DNA of 64,000 bases from positions 103,580,399-103,644,398 of the forward strand of contig NC_134082.1 of the NCBI RefSeq assembly GCF_000715075.1, written 5' to 3'. The first letter of the stretch is position 1. Every line of letters begins with the position of its first letter. The DNA comes from Nicotiana tabacum. Lineage: Eukaryota; Streptophyta; Magnoliopsida; Solanales; Solanaceae. The notes under the pieces are model-generated. The model saw nothing but the letters and a program-made list of their open reading frames with translations. It was not told the DNA's origin and did no database searches. Positions 23,501 to 35,100 of the stretch are shown here, piece by piece. The translations under genes were made by a program, and so were the position numbers.

Positions 23501-25221
23501 AAGATTAACTAGCCTTTCAAATATTTGAAAATTTCCCTTGGTTTCTGTCAGTTATTTTCGGCATTCTTGGATTTTATTTTGAATTTTTCAAAGCTGTCAC
23601 TGGGATTTTCGTTGACTGGTTATTGCTGGTTATTGTTGCTGTTGCTGTGTTACGTATTACGTTGCTGACTCTCTTCTTCTTATATTGACAATATCAGGTA
23701 CACAACTGTAATTTTGGCATTTTGTAAGCTGAAATGAAGAATGGAGTGTTAAATTTTTAATTTAGTTTAATTTAATTTTTTGTATTGTATTTAGGTTATT
23801 CATGTATTATTATTCTGTAAATCACTATCATTTGACATAACTAGGCATATTATAGCGACATATTAAATAACGCCTTAACCAGATTATTAGGAAATATATT
23901 TAGCCTGATTATTAATTAATACTGTTTAATAAAAATAAAATAGAAGAAATAACGTAAAAATGGCGTTATTGAATCAGTTTGGCAAAAATTAACTAAGTTC
24001 CTTATTCATAAGGTTTTTCGTCAACGATAAGTTAATCGGAATCATGTAGTCAATTTCAGTTAAAACATGAATTAGTTTGCGAACAAAGTATTAGGACATG
24101 ATGTGAATTAAAACAAAGTTAGTTAAGGATAAATTGTTTAAATTTTTAGAAATATGGTTTAGTAATCAAGTTTTTTTTTCTTTCTTTCAATTTTCAGTAT
24201 TTGTAAATAATTAGTTTCAATAAGCTTAAGTCTTACTAACAATTTAAATTTTAATCCAACTATGGGATAATTAGTTTTTTTATTTTTTATTTTATTTAAT
24301 TTTTCGATAATTCCATGTTGTATTTATGATTATAATTTTTATTACTTTATGTTAATATTTGTTTTTCTCTTCTATTTAATATGTTATTTTCAAGAATGTA
24401 GATATTGATTTTATATTTATAGACAAACTTAGTAATAATAAAAAGGTAGTCATTAAAGGATATTCTTAAAATAAGGAAGGATTTTGCTAAAAATAAATAG
24501 ATGTAAATAATACAAATTTACAGGATTCTCCAATCTCATTTATTTATTTAATTATTTAAAAAAAAATTACTTAGAATTTGGGATGGATTGTTTAGTGAAT
24601 TTCACTTCCTTCCCCAAAGATAATGACGCGCTAGACTCTTTAGGCGCGATTTAATTAATTTTACCTTCTTAAACTCGGATGCGCATTTCATGCGACCCAA
24701 ATCTAAATCCTAAAACATTAAATAAAAATGTGTTCCGGATTACGGGTGCATTTCATGCGACCCAAATCCAAATCCCAAAACATCAAATAAAATATGTTCC
24801 GGGTTGTGGGTGCATTTCATGTGACGCAGTCCAAAGACATATTTTAAGCGATGTTCACATTCTTTAAAATAATAATAATAAAGTGGTAAAAAGTTAAAAT
24901 TGGCACATTGGTTCATAATTGTATTTAAAATCAGATAAATAAGCCGAATATGACAGTTGAGCGACCGTGCTAGAACCATGGAACTCGGGAATGCCTAACA
25001 CCTTCTCCCGGGTTAACAGAATTCCTTATCCGGATTTTTGGTGCGCAGACTGTTAAACAGAGTCATTCTTTTCCTCGATTCGGGATTAAATTGGTGACTT
25101 GGGACACCCTAAATCTCCCAAGTGGCGACTCTGAAATAAATAAATAAATCCCGTTTCGATTGTCCTTTAATTGGAAAAACTCCCTTCACACCTCGCGGTG
25201 CTGGAAAAAGGAGGTGTGACA
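20519..25221 (+). repeat. Full-length Ogre LTR, plus orientation, with internal rearrangement
   Basis: It begins TATAAGCACGTGA (TGTAAGC in the outer copy), ends GGAGGTGTGACA and is followed by a PBS. At 4.7 kb it is within the very long range known for Ogre LTRs. From about 21485 to 23003 the native sequence is replaced by an inverted segment carrying ORF1 coding sequence. AT-rich non-coding sequence fills most of the rest (23100-25100). Confidence 0.82.
21839..22561 (-). pseudogene. Inverted Ogre ORF1 C-terminal fragment inside the LTR
   Basis: Reading leftwards from 22561, the protein starts with the same coiled-coil sequence found at 14850-15129. It has one stop near 22377, then continues about 178 codons (REHLWQVKRDYEMSVATL... 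KFKALMYP) to 21839. It is predicted to be largely coiled coil. It extends the ORF1 C terminus beyond the point where the plus-strand copy is cut. Position and orientation show that it was moved into the LTR by rearrangement. Confidence 0.7.
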
Positions 25222-25225
25222 GCTC

Positions 25226-25243
25226 TGGCGACTCTGCTGGGGA
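25226..25243 (+). other. Ogre primer-binding site (tRNA-Arg type)
   Basis: TGGCGACTCTGCTGGGGA starts four bases after the LTR end. It fits the complement of the 3' end of a plant tRNA-Arg, the primer reported for Ogre elements. Confidence 0.75.
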
Positions 25244-26533
25244 CCTTAACCCAGAACCAGTGGTTCAAGGTTAGAAATTCGAGCTCATATAAATTGTCAT
25301 ATTTGGTTTTATCTGATTTTTACATGTTTGAGCCTAATGTGCTAAATGCTGCTTTTACCGCTTTGATATTACGTGAACTGTGTATAAACTGTGCCGAAAC
25401 ACATATCCTCTCTGAGTCTTCTAAATCATGAAGAAGGGTGTACTTCGTACGACTTCTTTTCTGTATAGTGTAAAATCCCAATTTAGAACGAGGTTCGAAC
25501 AAGTTGCTAAGCCGGTGAAGCTTCTGTATTTTCGGTACGCTACCCCCCCTCGGCTCGAGCTGTCCGCTCGGGTAAGCCAGGTTTAGAACAAACACCCAGG
25601 TTCTGAACCTAGTATAACAAAGCCACATGTCGGATCCCTAGTAGGAACGTTTGTTTGCATCACGTGCATCTGACTTTGGAGGCTCAACACAGGGGTTGGG
25701 TCTGTCTAGGACAGGTGCACCAAAAATGAAAATGACCATCCTGATGCATCTTATTTGTTTTATGTGCATTTATTTGCTCGATCTTGCATGTTGACCGGCT
25801 TCTGAGTCTCGGGAGTGAAAAAAATAAAATAAAATAAAAATAGCAAGTGGAAAGTTAGATGATTAATTTAGAAAAATCAGTGTTCAAGTACTGTCGAAAT
25901 GCTGCCGAATTTTTTTTTTAAAAAAAAACATATATATTTTTACTTTTAGAATTGTTTGTTTGCCTAGAAAGCAGAAAGTGTGTAGGAATAAGTCTTTTAT
26001 TTTAATTTGCTTTATTTTAAAAAAAATGAAAAAGGAAAATAGTTTTTTTTGTTATAAAAGAAAAAGGAAAAAAATTGTTTGTTTTAAAAAATTAGTTAGT
26101 TTATAGCCTGAACTACGCGGGTCTGATTCTCACCGGATGTGAGATCAGAGGCAAACCTCTTTGGTTTCGGCACACCGTATTCAAAAAAAAAAAAAAAATC
26201 CAAAAATATTTAACATTACTCACTTCTTTAGAAAGTTTTTCTTTTAGACCTCAATTTTTTTTAAAAAAAAAAAAAAAAAAATATATTTCCTTTTAATCTC
26301 AAAATCCCAATTATTTGTTTAAAAGATATTCAAAATAAAATTCAAAAATATTTTTTTTGTAGTATTTCTTTCATAAATTCAGAATATTAGTTCAAAAATA
26401 TTTCCTTTCTCCTTAAAAGTTTTTTTCAAAAAAAAAAAAAAAAAAAATCCAAAAAATATTTCTTTAGAATATAGATAGTTTTTAAGTTAAATAAAAGTTT
26501 TTCCTTCTTTAATCACTATAATAAATGTGCAGG
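25244..26533 (+). other. Ogre leader, no coding sequence
   Basis: This is a long 5' untranslated region with poly-A and poly-T runs (for example 26185-26199, 26262-26284, 26429-26448). TGTGCAG just before the ATG at 26534 looks like a 3' splice site, so the leader may contain an intron. Confidence 0.5.
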
Positions 26534-27174
26534 ATGAGCACAAGTCAAAATGAACCATTCTCAGTGTGTAGCGAGGTCGCTTTGCAACTCCACATGTGGT
26601 GGAATGATATGGGAAAGGATAGTATAAAGATAGTGGAAAGAGTTTTGGGAGGTTTTGTCGATCTGTTGAATATCAAGCCAAGGACAGATATCATCGAGGC
26701 TCTAATACCGTTCTGGGACCCAACACGCAACGTGTTTCGTTTTGCTGACTTTGAACTTTCACCTACACTAGAGGAAGTCGCCGGATATGCGGGGTTGAAT
26801 GGGAAACTAAGAGGGCAGTATTTACTTTCACCAAGACCAGTATCTCCGCACGCGTTCTTGGATTTGCTAAGCATTAGTCGGAAGATGCAGAATGATGATT
26901 TGTCGAAGGGATGTTGTACTCTCCAATTCTTGTATCAACGGTACGGAATTCCTCAGGGTTTGGAAGAACCAAACCTCGGATTAATTCACACTGGGAACAG
27001 AATCAAGTGGGAAGCAAGACGTACTTTGGCATTTATCACAGCATTTCTGGGAGTTGTGGTTTGTCCCCGCAAAGATAAAAAAATAGAGATAGGCCTTGTA
27101 GGGATGGCCGATGTTGCAATCAAAAGACTATGGTCGTTAATGGCGGACGTCATATTTTTCCCACTTGATTTCTG
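26534..27174 (+). pseudogene. Ogre ORF1, N-terminal part
   Basis: About 213 codons begin MSTSQNEPFSVC and include the conserved FWDPTRNVFRFADFELSPTL and EEVAGYAGLNG motifs of the ORF1 protein that lies upstream of gag in Ogre elements (plant mobile domain-like). Its function is unknown. The frame ends at a TGA about where the sequence switches abruptly to gag. The ORF1 C terminus and gag N terminus are deleted here. Confidence 0.72.
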
Positions 27175-29561
27175 AGGCCATTCAGAGCGGCACGGGAGGT
27201 GCGCTAGGGAAGAAAAGGAGAGAGGAGGTCACGACATTAGAGGCCGACAATTGGTCCAGATCTAGAGGTCCTTCCCCTCATTACCAACCCAGACCCCATC
27301 GTCTAAACTACCCACACATTCCAAATTACCCTCCACAACCCTACTACCAACCACAAGAACAACATTTCACCGTCCATCAAGCCCAGACATACACCCAACC
27401 TCCGGTTCGCCCACAATGGCGCGCGCCGGTTCCCCACAATACATACCCACCTCCACATAACACATACCCACCACCACAAAACACCTATCCACCACCAAGA
27501 GCCTACAGGAACCCTCCAGGGATGGGTTTCAGGGGAAATCCGGCCGCCAGAAATGAAAGATTGCAGAGGCAAAGAACTTTTACTGAGTTGGGGGAAACTT
27601 ATATTGCCTTGTTCCACAAATTGAGGCAGTTGGGTTTATTAAATCCTGTTGAGCCTAGATTACCAAATCCCTTACCCTAAAATATGGATCACTCGGTAAG
27701 ATGTGAATATTGTTCGGGAGCTCCCGGACATGATACCGAGAAATATTGGAGGCTGAAACATGCAATACAAGATCTTATTGATACCAACAAGATCGAGGTA
27801 CAGGCACCGGAGGCACCCAACATTAACCAGAACCCATTGCCAAAGCACCCTGAAGCTCACATGATCGAGCTTGTGCACGAAGGAGGGGAGCCGAAGAAAC
27901 CCTCACAGACAGTGATGATGATCCGTGCCACTCCGAAAGAAAAATCGATCAATGAGGAAGCAGGGGTACAGTTGAAGGGGGAAGATGTCAAGCTAGTGGT
28001 GATATTGGGGAAGAATCCATCTGCCGCTACAAGGAAACCAGAACCAGCCAAGTTGGTAATAACGGGAGCATCATCTGCACCCGTGGTTGTTGTGAAAGGG
28101 GTCTGCAGAGAACCGGTCATCATAAAACCAGTAGTCCAAACACCAGTGATTGATAGCAAGGCTGTGCCTTGGAAGTATGAGAAGGCAGTGGTGATGTACA
28201 AGGGACAACAAGTGGAGGAGAATAGTTGTGAGGCGCAGGGACTGACTCGATCAGGACGGTGTTTTGCTCCGGCGGAGTTGAGAAGACCCAATCCAGCTGC
28301 AACAAAGAAACCTGTGTCAGAAGAAGAAGCTGAGGATTTCTTAAAGAAGATGAAAGTGCAGGATTACTCCGTGGTCGAACAGTTGAAGAAAACACCGGCC
28401 CAGATCTCACTGCTATCATTATTAATCCATTCGGATGAACATCGTCGGGCCCTGATGAAGATACTGAATGAAGCTCATGTGCCCAATGAGATTTCTGTAA
28501 ATCACCTGGAAACGATTGCCAACAAAATTTTCGAGGTGAACAGGGTAACATTTTCAAATGATGATCTGCCAGTGGAGGGCACGGAGCATAATAAAGCTCT
28601 CTACCTAACTGTCAAATGTGAAGATTCGGCAGTTACTCGGGCATTGGTGGATAACGGCTCAAGTGCCAATATTTGTCCATTATCCACCCTGAACCAATTG
28701 AAGATCGACCACGGAAGAATCCACAAGAATAGCATTTGCGTCCGAGGATTTGACGGAAATGGAACAGCCACCGTGGGGGATATTGTACTTGAGTTGACCA
28801 TCGGTCCAGTCCAGTTTACCATGGAATTCCAGGTATTAGATGCTACGGTATCTTATAACCTTCTGTTGGGACGACCGTGGATCCATGCAGCCAAAGCAGT
28901 GCCATCCACCTTGCATCAGATGGTCAAGTTCGAGTGGGATAGACAAGAGGTCGTGTTGCACGGCGAGGACACTGCGTGCACCGTAGGAGGCGCCATTGTA
29001 CCCTTCATAGAGACCAATGATGACAAAGGTCCCTGGGTCTACCAGATTTTTGATGCAGTGTCGGCAAACAAGATCCCCGAGGGTGAAATCATTCAGCATC
29101 CTAGGATAGCTTCCGCAACGGTTATGATGGTTTCAGAAATGCTGGGTAATGGGTTTATGCCAGGAAAAGGCTTGGGAGCTGAACTTCAGGGAATTGATCA
29201 ACCTGTTTCCTTGCCCAAGAATTTGGAGACCTTTGGGTTGGGGTTCAAACCGACTGCGGCAGATGTAAAGCGAGCGCGGAAAATGAAGAAGAAAGTTTGG
29301 TTTCTTCCCAAACCTGTGCCACGTCTCTCAAGATCTTTTGTTAGAGCAAGCGCCAAGGGGTCACCGGTCCCGAAAGTTCTCGGGCCATTGATTGGGATTG
29401 ACGGGGATCTGAATCAGAGCTTCGAAAGATTGTTCACTGATGTCAATATGGTAGAAGTCGGAGAGGGTTCCAGCAGAACAGACATACAGTTTATGGGGCC
29501 TGAGGCCAAAACCAACAATTGGACGGTTACTCCTCTTCCTACTCGGGGAGAGTCCTGGTAG
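27175..29561 (+). pseudogene. Ogre gag C-terminal part and protease
   Basis: One frame from about 27175 is broken by a TAA at 27678-27680. It has a Pro/Tyr/Gln-rich gag region (NTYPPPHNTYPPPQ), then a knuckle CEYC...GHDTEKYW in which the usual last Cys is Tyr. Next is the retropepsin-like protease with DNGSS (Asp at 28651-28653) and LLLGRPWIHAAKAVPS. A G-patch-like segment GNGFMPGKGLGAEL lies near 29150. The 5' end joins ORF1 abruptly, so most of gag is absent. After the stop at 29561 a likely intron runs to a TTTCTGAACAG acceptor near 29722, as described for Ogre between protease and RT. Confidence 0.78.
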
Positions 29562-29722
29562 TAGGCTTTGATTTTTGCTTTCTTATTTTTCGGATTATTC
29601 AGGGTGTAATCCAAATCTTATTTTGTCTTGTAAAAGTGTGAACCCTGTTACCCCGCATTTTAATAAAATTCTTTTCTTGTCTCATTTTAATTTTGTTTTA
29701 TTCTTTTCTCTTTCTGAACAGT

Positions 29723-30220
29723 TCTCTTTTTACTGGTTCTAATGACATGGCATGCACGACGGATCTTCGATCTAGTCTAATAAATCAATCTGACTCTGAT
29801 TTAATGATACAAGAGATCGATTATGACGATGAGCCTGAATATGATGAGGATAAAGCCTTCGAAGAAATAAACCGAGAACTATGCCAATTTGAAGAGAAAC
29901 CCAAGCCTAATCTGAATGACACCGAGGCTGTAAATCTAGGGGATGCGGATAATGTCCGAGAAACCAAAATCAGCATCCACATTGAGCCTGGCATCAGGAA
30001 AGAATTAATCAAAGCACTCATTGAGTTTAAAGATGTTTTTGCATGGTCGTATGACGACATGCCGGGTTTAAGCACCAAGCTAGTGGTTCACAAATTGCCC
30101 ATTGACCCGGCATGCCTTCCCGTCAAGCAGAAACTGAGGAAGTTCAAGACAGATATGAGTGTGAAGATTAAAGAAGAAGTAACCAAGTAGCTGCAAGCAA
30201 AGGTTATTCGGGTCTCTCGA
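29723..30220 (+). pseudogene. Ogre pol N-terminal part, truncated in RT
   Basis: An acidic linker (EIDYDDEPEYDEDKAF) is followed by FKDVFAWSYDDMPGL and HKLPIDPACLPVKQKLRKF, the usual lead-in to gypsy RT. There is a TAG at 30188-30190 and then LQAKVIRVSR, after which the RT sequence stops. The remaining fingers and palm up to YVDD are missing. The YVDD half is at 15132, far upstream, showing the permuted order. Confidence 0.75.
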
Positions 30221-30313
30221 TAACGACCGCCATTAACGAGAAATCCAAGCGTACTTTGGCCAATGGGCTTATGACAATGGGCTTAGTTAATGGCCGATGT
30301 TTTTATTATTGGT

Positions 30314-30489
30314 CTACATGCAAAATGCGACATATTTTTGTATTTTTTATTAATTTAACAAATAAACACACACAGACAAATACAAATAATTATTCAAAAT
30401 ATCACAAAATTGCACACCAAAGAAAAATCATTTTATTTTTGAATTTTTTGGGAGTAATTCTCATATAGGGCAAAAATCACGTGCTTACA
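30314..30489 (-). repeat. Ogre LTR fragment (5' end), minus orientation
   Basis: The reverse complement matches 20519 to about 20706 almost base for base, except for one fewer short GTGATATTTT repeat, and ends at TGTAAGCACG. The match stops sharply at 30314. 30221-30313 is filler containing CCGCCATTAACGA and AGCGTACTTTGGC, both also found at about 21470-21541 in the inner LTR. Confidence 0.85.
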
Positions 30490-31860
30490 ATTGTTAGTTA
30501 TGGAATGACATTTAATAGTTTGTCGAATGGTTTCACCCGTAGGTGGTACCAATACTACCCCAAACCTGCTCCTCTCACATTAGATGAGCCATCAGTGAAT
30601 AAAGTCCAAGTTGCTGGGTTAGCTCCATTGAACACCTGTAATTCTTTTTCTGCTTCTAACTGTATTCTCTGACTAAAATCAGCCACGAAATCAACTAATA
30701 CTTGTGATTTTATAGCAGTTCTAGGTTGGTATGCAATTTCGTATTCACTTAACTCTATTGCCCACTTAGCTAACCTACCTGATAACTCATGCTTATGTAA
30801 TATGTTACGTAAAGGGTAGGTAGTTACCACAACGATAGGGTGACACTGAAAGTAAGGTCTTAACTTTCTAGATGCCATGATTAACGCAAGTGCAAGTTTT
30901 TCTAACTGAGGATACCTCGTATCTGCATCTAACAAAGATTTACTTACGTAATAGATAGGTGATTGTTTACCTTGCTCTTCTCGGACCAAAACAACACTTA
31001 CTGCCACTTCCGAAATAGCAAGGTAGAGGAGTAGCTTTTCCCCAGCCTTTGGTTTTGCCAACAAAGGTGGATTTGATAAGTACATTTTCAAATTCCTAAG
31101 TGCTTGTTGACATTCCTCATTCCATTCAAAATGATCTTGCTTCTTAAGGGCTGAGAAGAATTTAAAACACTTCTCTAATGATTTAGAGATGATTCTTCTC
31201 AAGGCCACAATTCTCCTTGTTAATCTTTGAATTTCTTTCTTATTTGAAAGTATGTCAGGGATTTCCTCAATGGCTTTAATCTGTGCAGAATTTACTTCAA
31301 TTCCACGGTTAGAAACAAAAAAATCCAAAAACTTGCCTGATGCAACGCCAAATGCACATTTTTCGGGATTTAACTTCATATTAAATTTGCGCAAAATTGA
31401 AAATGTGTCAGATAAGTGTGATATGTGATTTTTTGAGTACTGAGTTTTAACAAGCATATCATCTATATATACCTCCATAGTCTTTCCTAAATATTCCTGA
31501 AACATTTTGGTAACTAACCTCTGATACGTTGCACCTGCATTCTTTAGACCAAAGGGCATTACTTTATAACAATAAGTCCCACTGTCTGTTATGAGTGAAG
31601 TTTTTTCTTCATCTCCCGGATCCATTTTAATCTGATTATAACCTGAATATGCATTTAAAAAACTTAATAATTCGTGACCTGCAGTTGCATCAATCAATTG
31701 ATCTATGTGTGGTAATGGAAAAGAATCTTTAGGGCAGACTTTGTTAAGATCTGTATAATCTACATAAACCCGCCACTTACCGTTTTTCTTTGGAACCACA
31801 ATAATATTGGCTAACCAGTTAGGATATTTTACCTTTCGAAAAACCAATTTTTAGCAATTT
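30490..31860 (-). pseudogene. Tat element B pol, N-terminal part: RT and RNase H
   Basis: From about 31850 leftwards: RT (NIIVVPKKNGKWRV, AYSGYNQIKMDP, MPFGLKNAGATYQ, then YIDDMLVKT), connection and gypsy RNase H (PIYYVSKSLLDADTRYP, YPLRNILHKHELSGRL). The second RNase H starts with TLFTDGSSNVRGAGLG. Codons from about 31847 to 30555 are open. The domain is cut at the target duplication of the Ogre composite, between the first catalytic Asp region and NNEAEYEA. Upstream, 31861-32275 holds the protease-RT linker with frameshifts. It includes a perfect 21-bp tandem duplication (32180-32200 and 32201-32221) that element C lacks. Confidence 0.88.
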
Positions 31861-32275
31861 TTGGACTTCTTCTTGAATCACCCGATTCTTGAAAGTTCCC
31901 TGCTTTCTTTTCTTTTGCTTCACGGGAGGATATGACGGATCTTCATTTAGTTTATAAGTCGTCACCTCTAGTGGTATTCCTGTCATGTCGGAGTGGGACC
32001 AAGCAAATCAGTCCATGTTAGTTTGCAAAAATTCAGTTAACTTACCTTTCATTCCTTGGTCAAGATTAGCTCTGACATAAACTTTTTTATCAGGCCATTG
32101 AGCGAATAACACGACAGGTTCTAATTCATCTATCGTTGTTTTGATATTTTCATTCTCCTAGTTCTTGAATGGTATCAGGCCTTAAGTCTACATCTGTTCG
32201 CCTTAAGTCTACATCTGTTCGCCCTTGTTCAATTGAGATTTGTGTTGCGATGTCCTCAACTGCCTTCGGTGATTG

Positions 32276-34479
32276 CTATTTGCCTTCACTTCTCGTGCTT
32301 ATATCTGCAACGGAGTTAATAGCCCTGGATGTATGTTGATCTCCGTGAATTTGACAGATTCTCCATGGCGATGGAAATTTGATAACTTGATGCAAGGTTG
32401 AAGGAACAACATCCATTTCATGGATCCATGGTCTCCCCAGAATCATGTTGTAAGTCATCTCCATGTCTACTACCTGGAACTTTGTATCTTTGATGACCCC
32501 TTCAGCAAAAGTGGTGAGTGTTACCTCTCCTTTCGTGACGACACTGGAATTATCAAATCCAGATAGAGTATGCGCCTTTGGTATTACTCTATCTTCAGCT
32601 TGCATCTCACGTAGCACTCTTAGCAAAATAATGTTCACGGAACCACCTGGATCAATCAAAACTCGTTTCACATTAGTATCATGCACAATTAAATATATTA
32701 CCAGCGCATTGTTATGATGGGTTAATACGCCATTTGTATCTGCATCATTTAATGTAATATTGCCTTCTTCTAAAACATGTCGCACCTGTTTCCCTTGGGT
32801 AATAGTTACTTTGGAAGTTTTGTTAGCTGCAGTATATGACACACCATTGATGTCTTCACCCCCACTTATAACGTTAACAGTTCTTTTGGGAGAAGGTGGT
32901 TTTGGAGGCTCCTACATGTTCTTCATGTAAGATTGCTTGCCTTTCTCGCTGAACAACTCAGTAAGATATCCTGTTTTAATAAATGATCAACTTCACTTTG
33001 TAAAAATCTGCAATCTGCTTTTTTATGCCCGTGGTCATTATGGAACTCGCACCAATGGTCAGGGTTGCGCCTGTTTGGATTCGATCTCATTTACTTTGGC
33101 CATCGAACCTTATATCCCATGCTTTTCAAAACAGCTACGAGCTCGGAGGTGCTGACGTTGAAGTTGTAACCTCCGAATCTCGCTTTTAAATTTCTATCAT
33201 CATCCCGAGACTCATAGTTGTTTCGCTCGTTCTTAAATCTTGATGAAGAACCTGATTCTCTGTTTCTTGATCTGTGATCGTGCCTTTGATTATCATGTTT
33301 TGACAGTGAGTCTTTTCCCGCAGGTCCCATATAGGGCTCATACCTGTTTTTACCGGATCTTTTTTCGGTCTCTGCACGTCTTGAACGTATACTTTCTTCT
33401 TTTTGAGATAGTGGAACAGTATCTTCCTCAATCCTCAACTTCGTGTTATACCTATTATAAACATCATTCCACGTTGTAGCTGGGAATTCTCGAAGGCTTC
33501 CTTGAGTCTCCTCGTAGCTTCCGAGCTTTTTTCATTCAAATTGCTTGTAAAAGCTATAGCTGCCCAGTTATCAGGTACACGCGGCAATGTCATTCTTTTA
33601 TGTTGAAATATGTCCACGAATTCTCTAAGCAATTCTGAATCTCCTTGCTTGATTTTGAAAATATCCTCCATTCTTTTTTCCACTTTTTGGGCTCCCGAGT
33701 GTGCTTTGATGAAAGAATCTGCAAGCTCAGCAAAATAATGTATAGAATTTTCAGGTAAAAGGGAATACCATGTTAGTGCTCCTTTGGTGAGTGTTTCACC
33801 AAATTTCTTGACTAATACCGATTCGATCTCCTACTTAGTCAAATCATTGCCTTTTACGCCCGTTGTGAATGCAGTCACGTGGTCTCGTGGGTCTGTTGTT
33901 CCATCATACTTTGGAATATCAGGCATTTTGAGCGTTTTTTGGAATTAGGAGTGGGGCAGCACTTGGCTTCCAGGGTTGTTGCAAATATCTGTCCATGTCT
34001 ACCCCTTTGATTATAGGCAGCACCCCGGGTATCTGCTCTATGCGTTCACTTTGCTCCTTGAGCTGTTTCTGCAAGGTTAGTACTAAATTTTGTAAATTAG
34101 AATTAATTACATTAGCTGATTCTCTCTCTTGCTGTTTACTGGGAGTTCCACCGTTGCCTGAGTTAACAAGCCCGGAACGAGGGTTTTCTATAGTGTTATT
34201 ATTTGGAGTAGGTGTGGGTGTTGCAACAGGTAACTGGTTAACAAGCGCCTCAACAGCTTTGTTGACCTGAGCAGTAATTAATTTTTGCAAAGCTTCATCA
34301 ACAGCTTCAACATTTTCAAATTGAGCATACTCGTTTATTTGAGATCCATGAGGAGTACCCTCACGAGATTTCCATGGAGAGTCCTGCGGAGTAGGAACTT
34401 GAATGTTAATATTCTGTGGACCTCCCTGACTTTGTTGGTTCTCTTGGTTTCATGGGGTGTTGTCATTGTTATTCAACAT
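32276..34479 (-). pseudogene. Tat element B gag and protease
   Basis: The probable gag start is the ATG at 34479, with a TGA nine codons later. The gag N terminus is open at 33919-34290. The retrotransposon gag domain (FKIKQGDSELLREFVDIF) is in another frame at 33435-33683. The basic linker and the start of the zinc region (WCEFHNDHGHKKADC) follow at 33091-33438 and beyond. The protease (LIDPGGSVNIILL; MILGRPWIHEMDVVPS) is open at 32276-32842. At least three frame changes and several stops show it is dead. In sister element C the gag-protease is in one frame with stops only. Confidence 0.85.
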
Positions 34480-34525
34480 AATTGATGCAACAAGGAAGGT
34501 CAAGTGAAAAGAAAATAGATTATCA

Positions 34526-34545
34526 GATTCCCGGTAACGGAACCA
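34526..34545 (-). other. Tat element B primer-binding site (tRNA-Glu type)
   Basis: On the minus strand TGGTTCCGTTACCGGGA begins two bases after the 5' LTR. It fits the complement of the 3' end of plant tRNA-Glu (…CGGAACCA) with about one mismatch. Element C has the same site at 50851-50869. Confidence 0.7.
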
Positions 34546-34547
34546 AT

Positions 34548-35095
34548 TGTTTAACCAAAAAATAGAATTTTAGTCAAAGCTAGAATTTAGAAGAACTCGA
34601 GTTACTGATAATCAAAAGAATATGTAGAAGAAAGTAATTTGGGGTAACCAGAGTGTAATCAGGAGAAAAACAAGTGAATCAAAGTATATTCCAGTCGTAT
34701 CTTGTGTTTACAAGTGACCAGATACCTCCATTTTATAAGTATCTTGAAGATATGCGTTTTCCCCAAATCATAATGAGGCTATTATGAATAATTAAAGACA
34801 TTGAATGCTACGTTACACAATCATTGTAATCAATACAAATTCTCTAACGTATCCAGTATTTAATGCCTGTCGAATTCCGTATCTGCGATTATGATCAGAT
34901 CCATTCTTTTTGATAAATGACTTAAATAGGTACGAGCGCTGAATCCTTCAAATGTCCTCTCGTGCCTCTTCCTTTGCCTTTGCTCGTTTCTATTGCTGCC
35001 TGTGCCTTTTGACTAATTATAATTCTTTGACTATTTGACCAGTCCACGTGTCTCAACATGTCACTTACGTATATAAATACAATTTTTCCAATACA
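34548..35095 (-). repeat. Tat element B 5' LTR
   Basis: A 548-bp partner of 7566-8162, running TGTTTAACC to AATACA on the plus strand. It is followed by CATAT (35096-35100), which pairs with TATAT at 7561-7565. Confidence 0.92.
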
Positions 35096-35100
35096 CATAT

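Larger units (their letters stand above)
13915..30489. mobile_element. Ogre-related composite inserted in element B
   Basis: The 16.6-kb insert begins TGTCACACC, ends GCTTACA and is flanked by perfect ATTGT duplications (13910-13914 and 30490-30494). Both ends are termini of an Ogre-type LTR in minus orientation. The interior instead reads on the plus strand in permuted order: ORF1 fragment, pol from YVDD, 3'UTR repeats, PPT, full LTR (20519-25221), PBS, ORF1 start, gag-protease, RT start. Ogre identity rests on the tRNA-Arg type PBS, the very long LTR, the ORF1 upstream of gag, the 3'UTR tandem repeats and the pol type. It is not a simple intact element. See the findings for models. Confidence 0.8.
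7566..35095 (-). mobile_element. Tat element B: Ty3/gypsy Tat-lineage retrotransposon, minus strand
   Basis: The LTRs are 7566-8162 (3') and 34548-35095 (5') and start TGTTTAACC on the plus strand. A PBS fitting tRNA-Glu lies inside the 5' LTR and a purine tract inside the 3' LTR. Gag, protease, RT, RNase H and integrase read leftwards from 34479 to 12334. An antisense gene occupies 8541-11273. Flanking pentamers are TATAT (7561-7565) and CATAT (35096-35100), one mismatch. Without the nested insert at 13915-30489 the element is about 10.95 kb, matching sister element C (10.8 kb). Gag-pol has several frameshifts and stops, so it is dead. The Tat assignment rests on the second RNase H domain with TDGSSN and NNEAEYEA motifs and on the antisense ORF. 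Confidence 0.9.

Noticed and set aside
27303..27617. 104-codon minus-strand frame rich in Trp and Val
   Set aside because: It is the complement of the Pro/Tyr-rich gag region, an artefact of composition.
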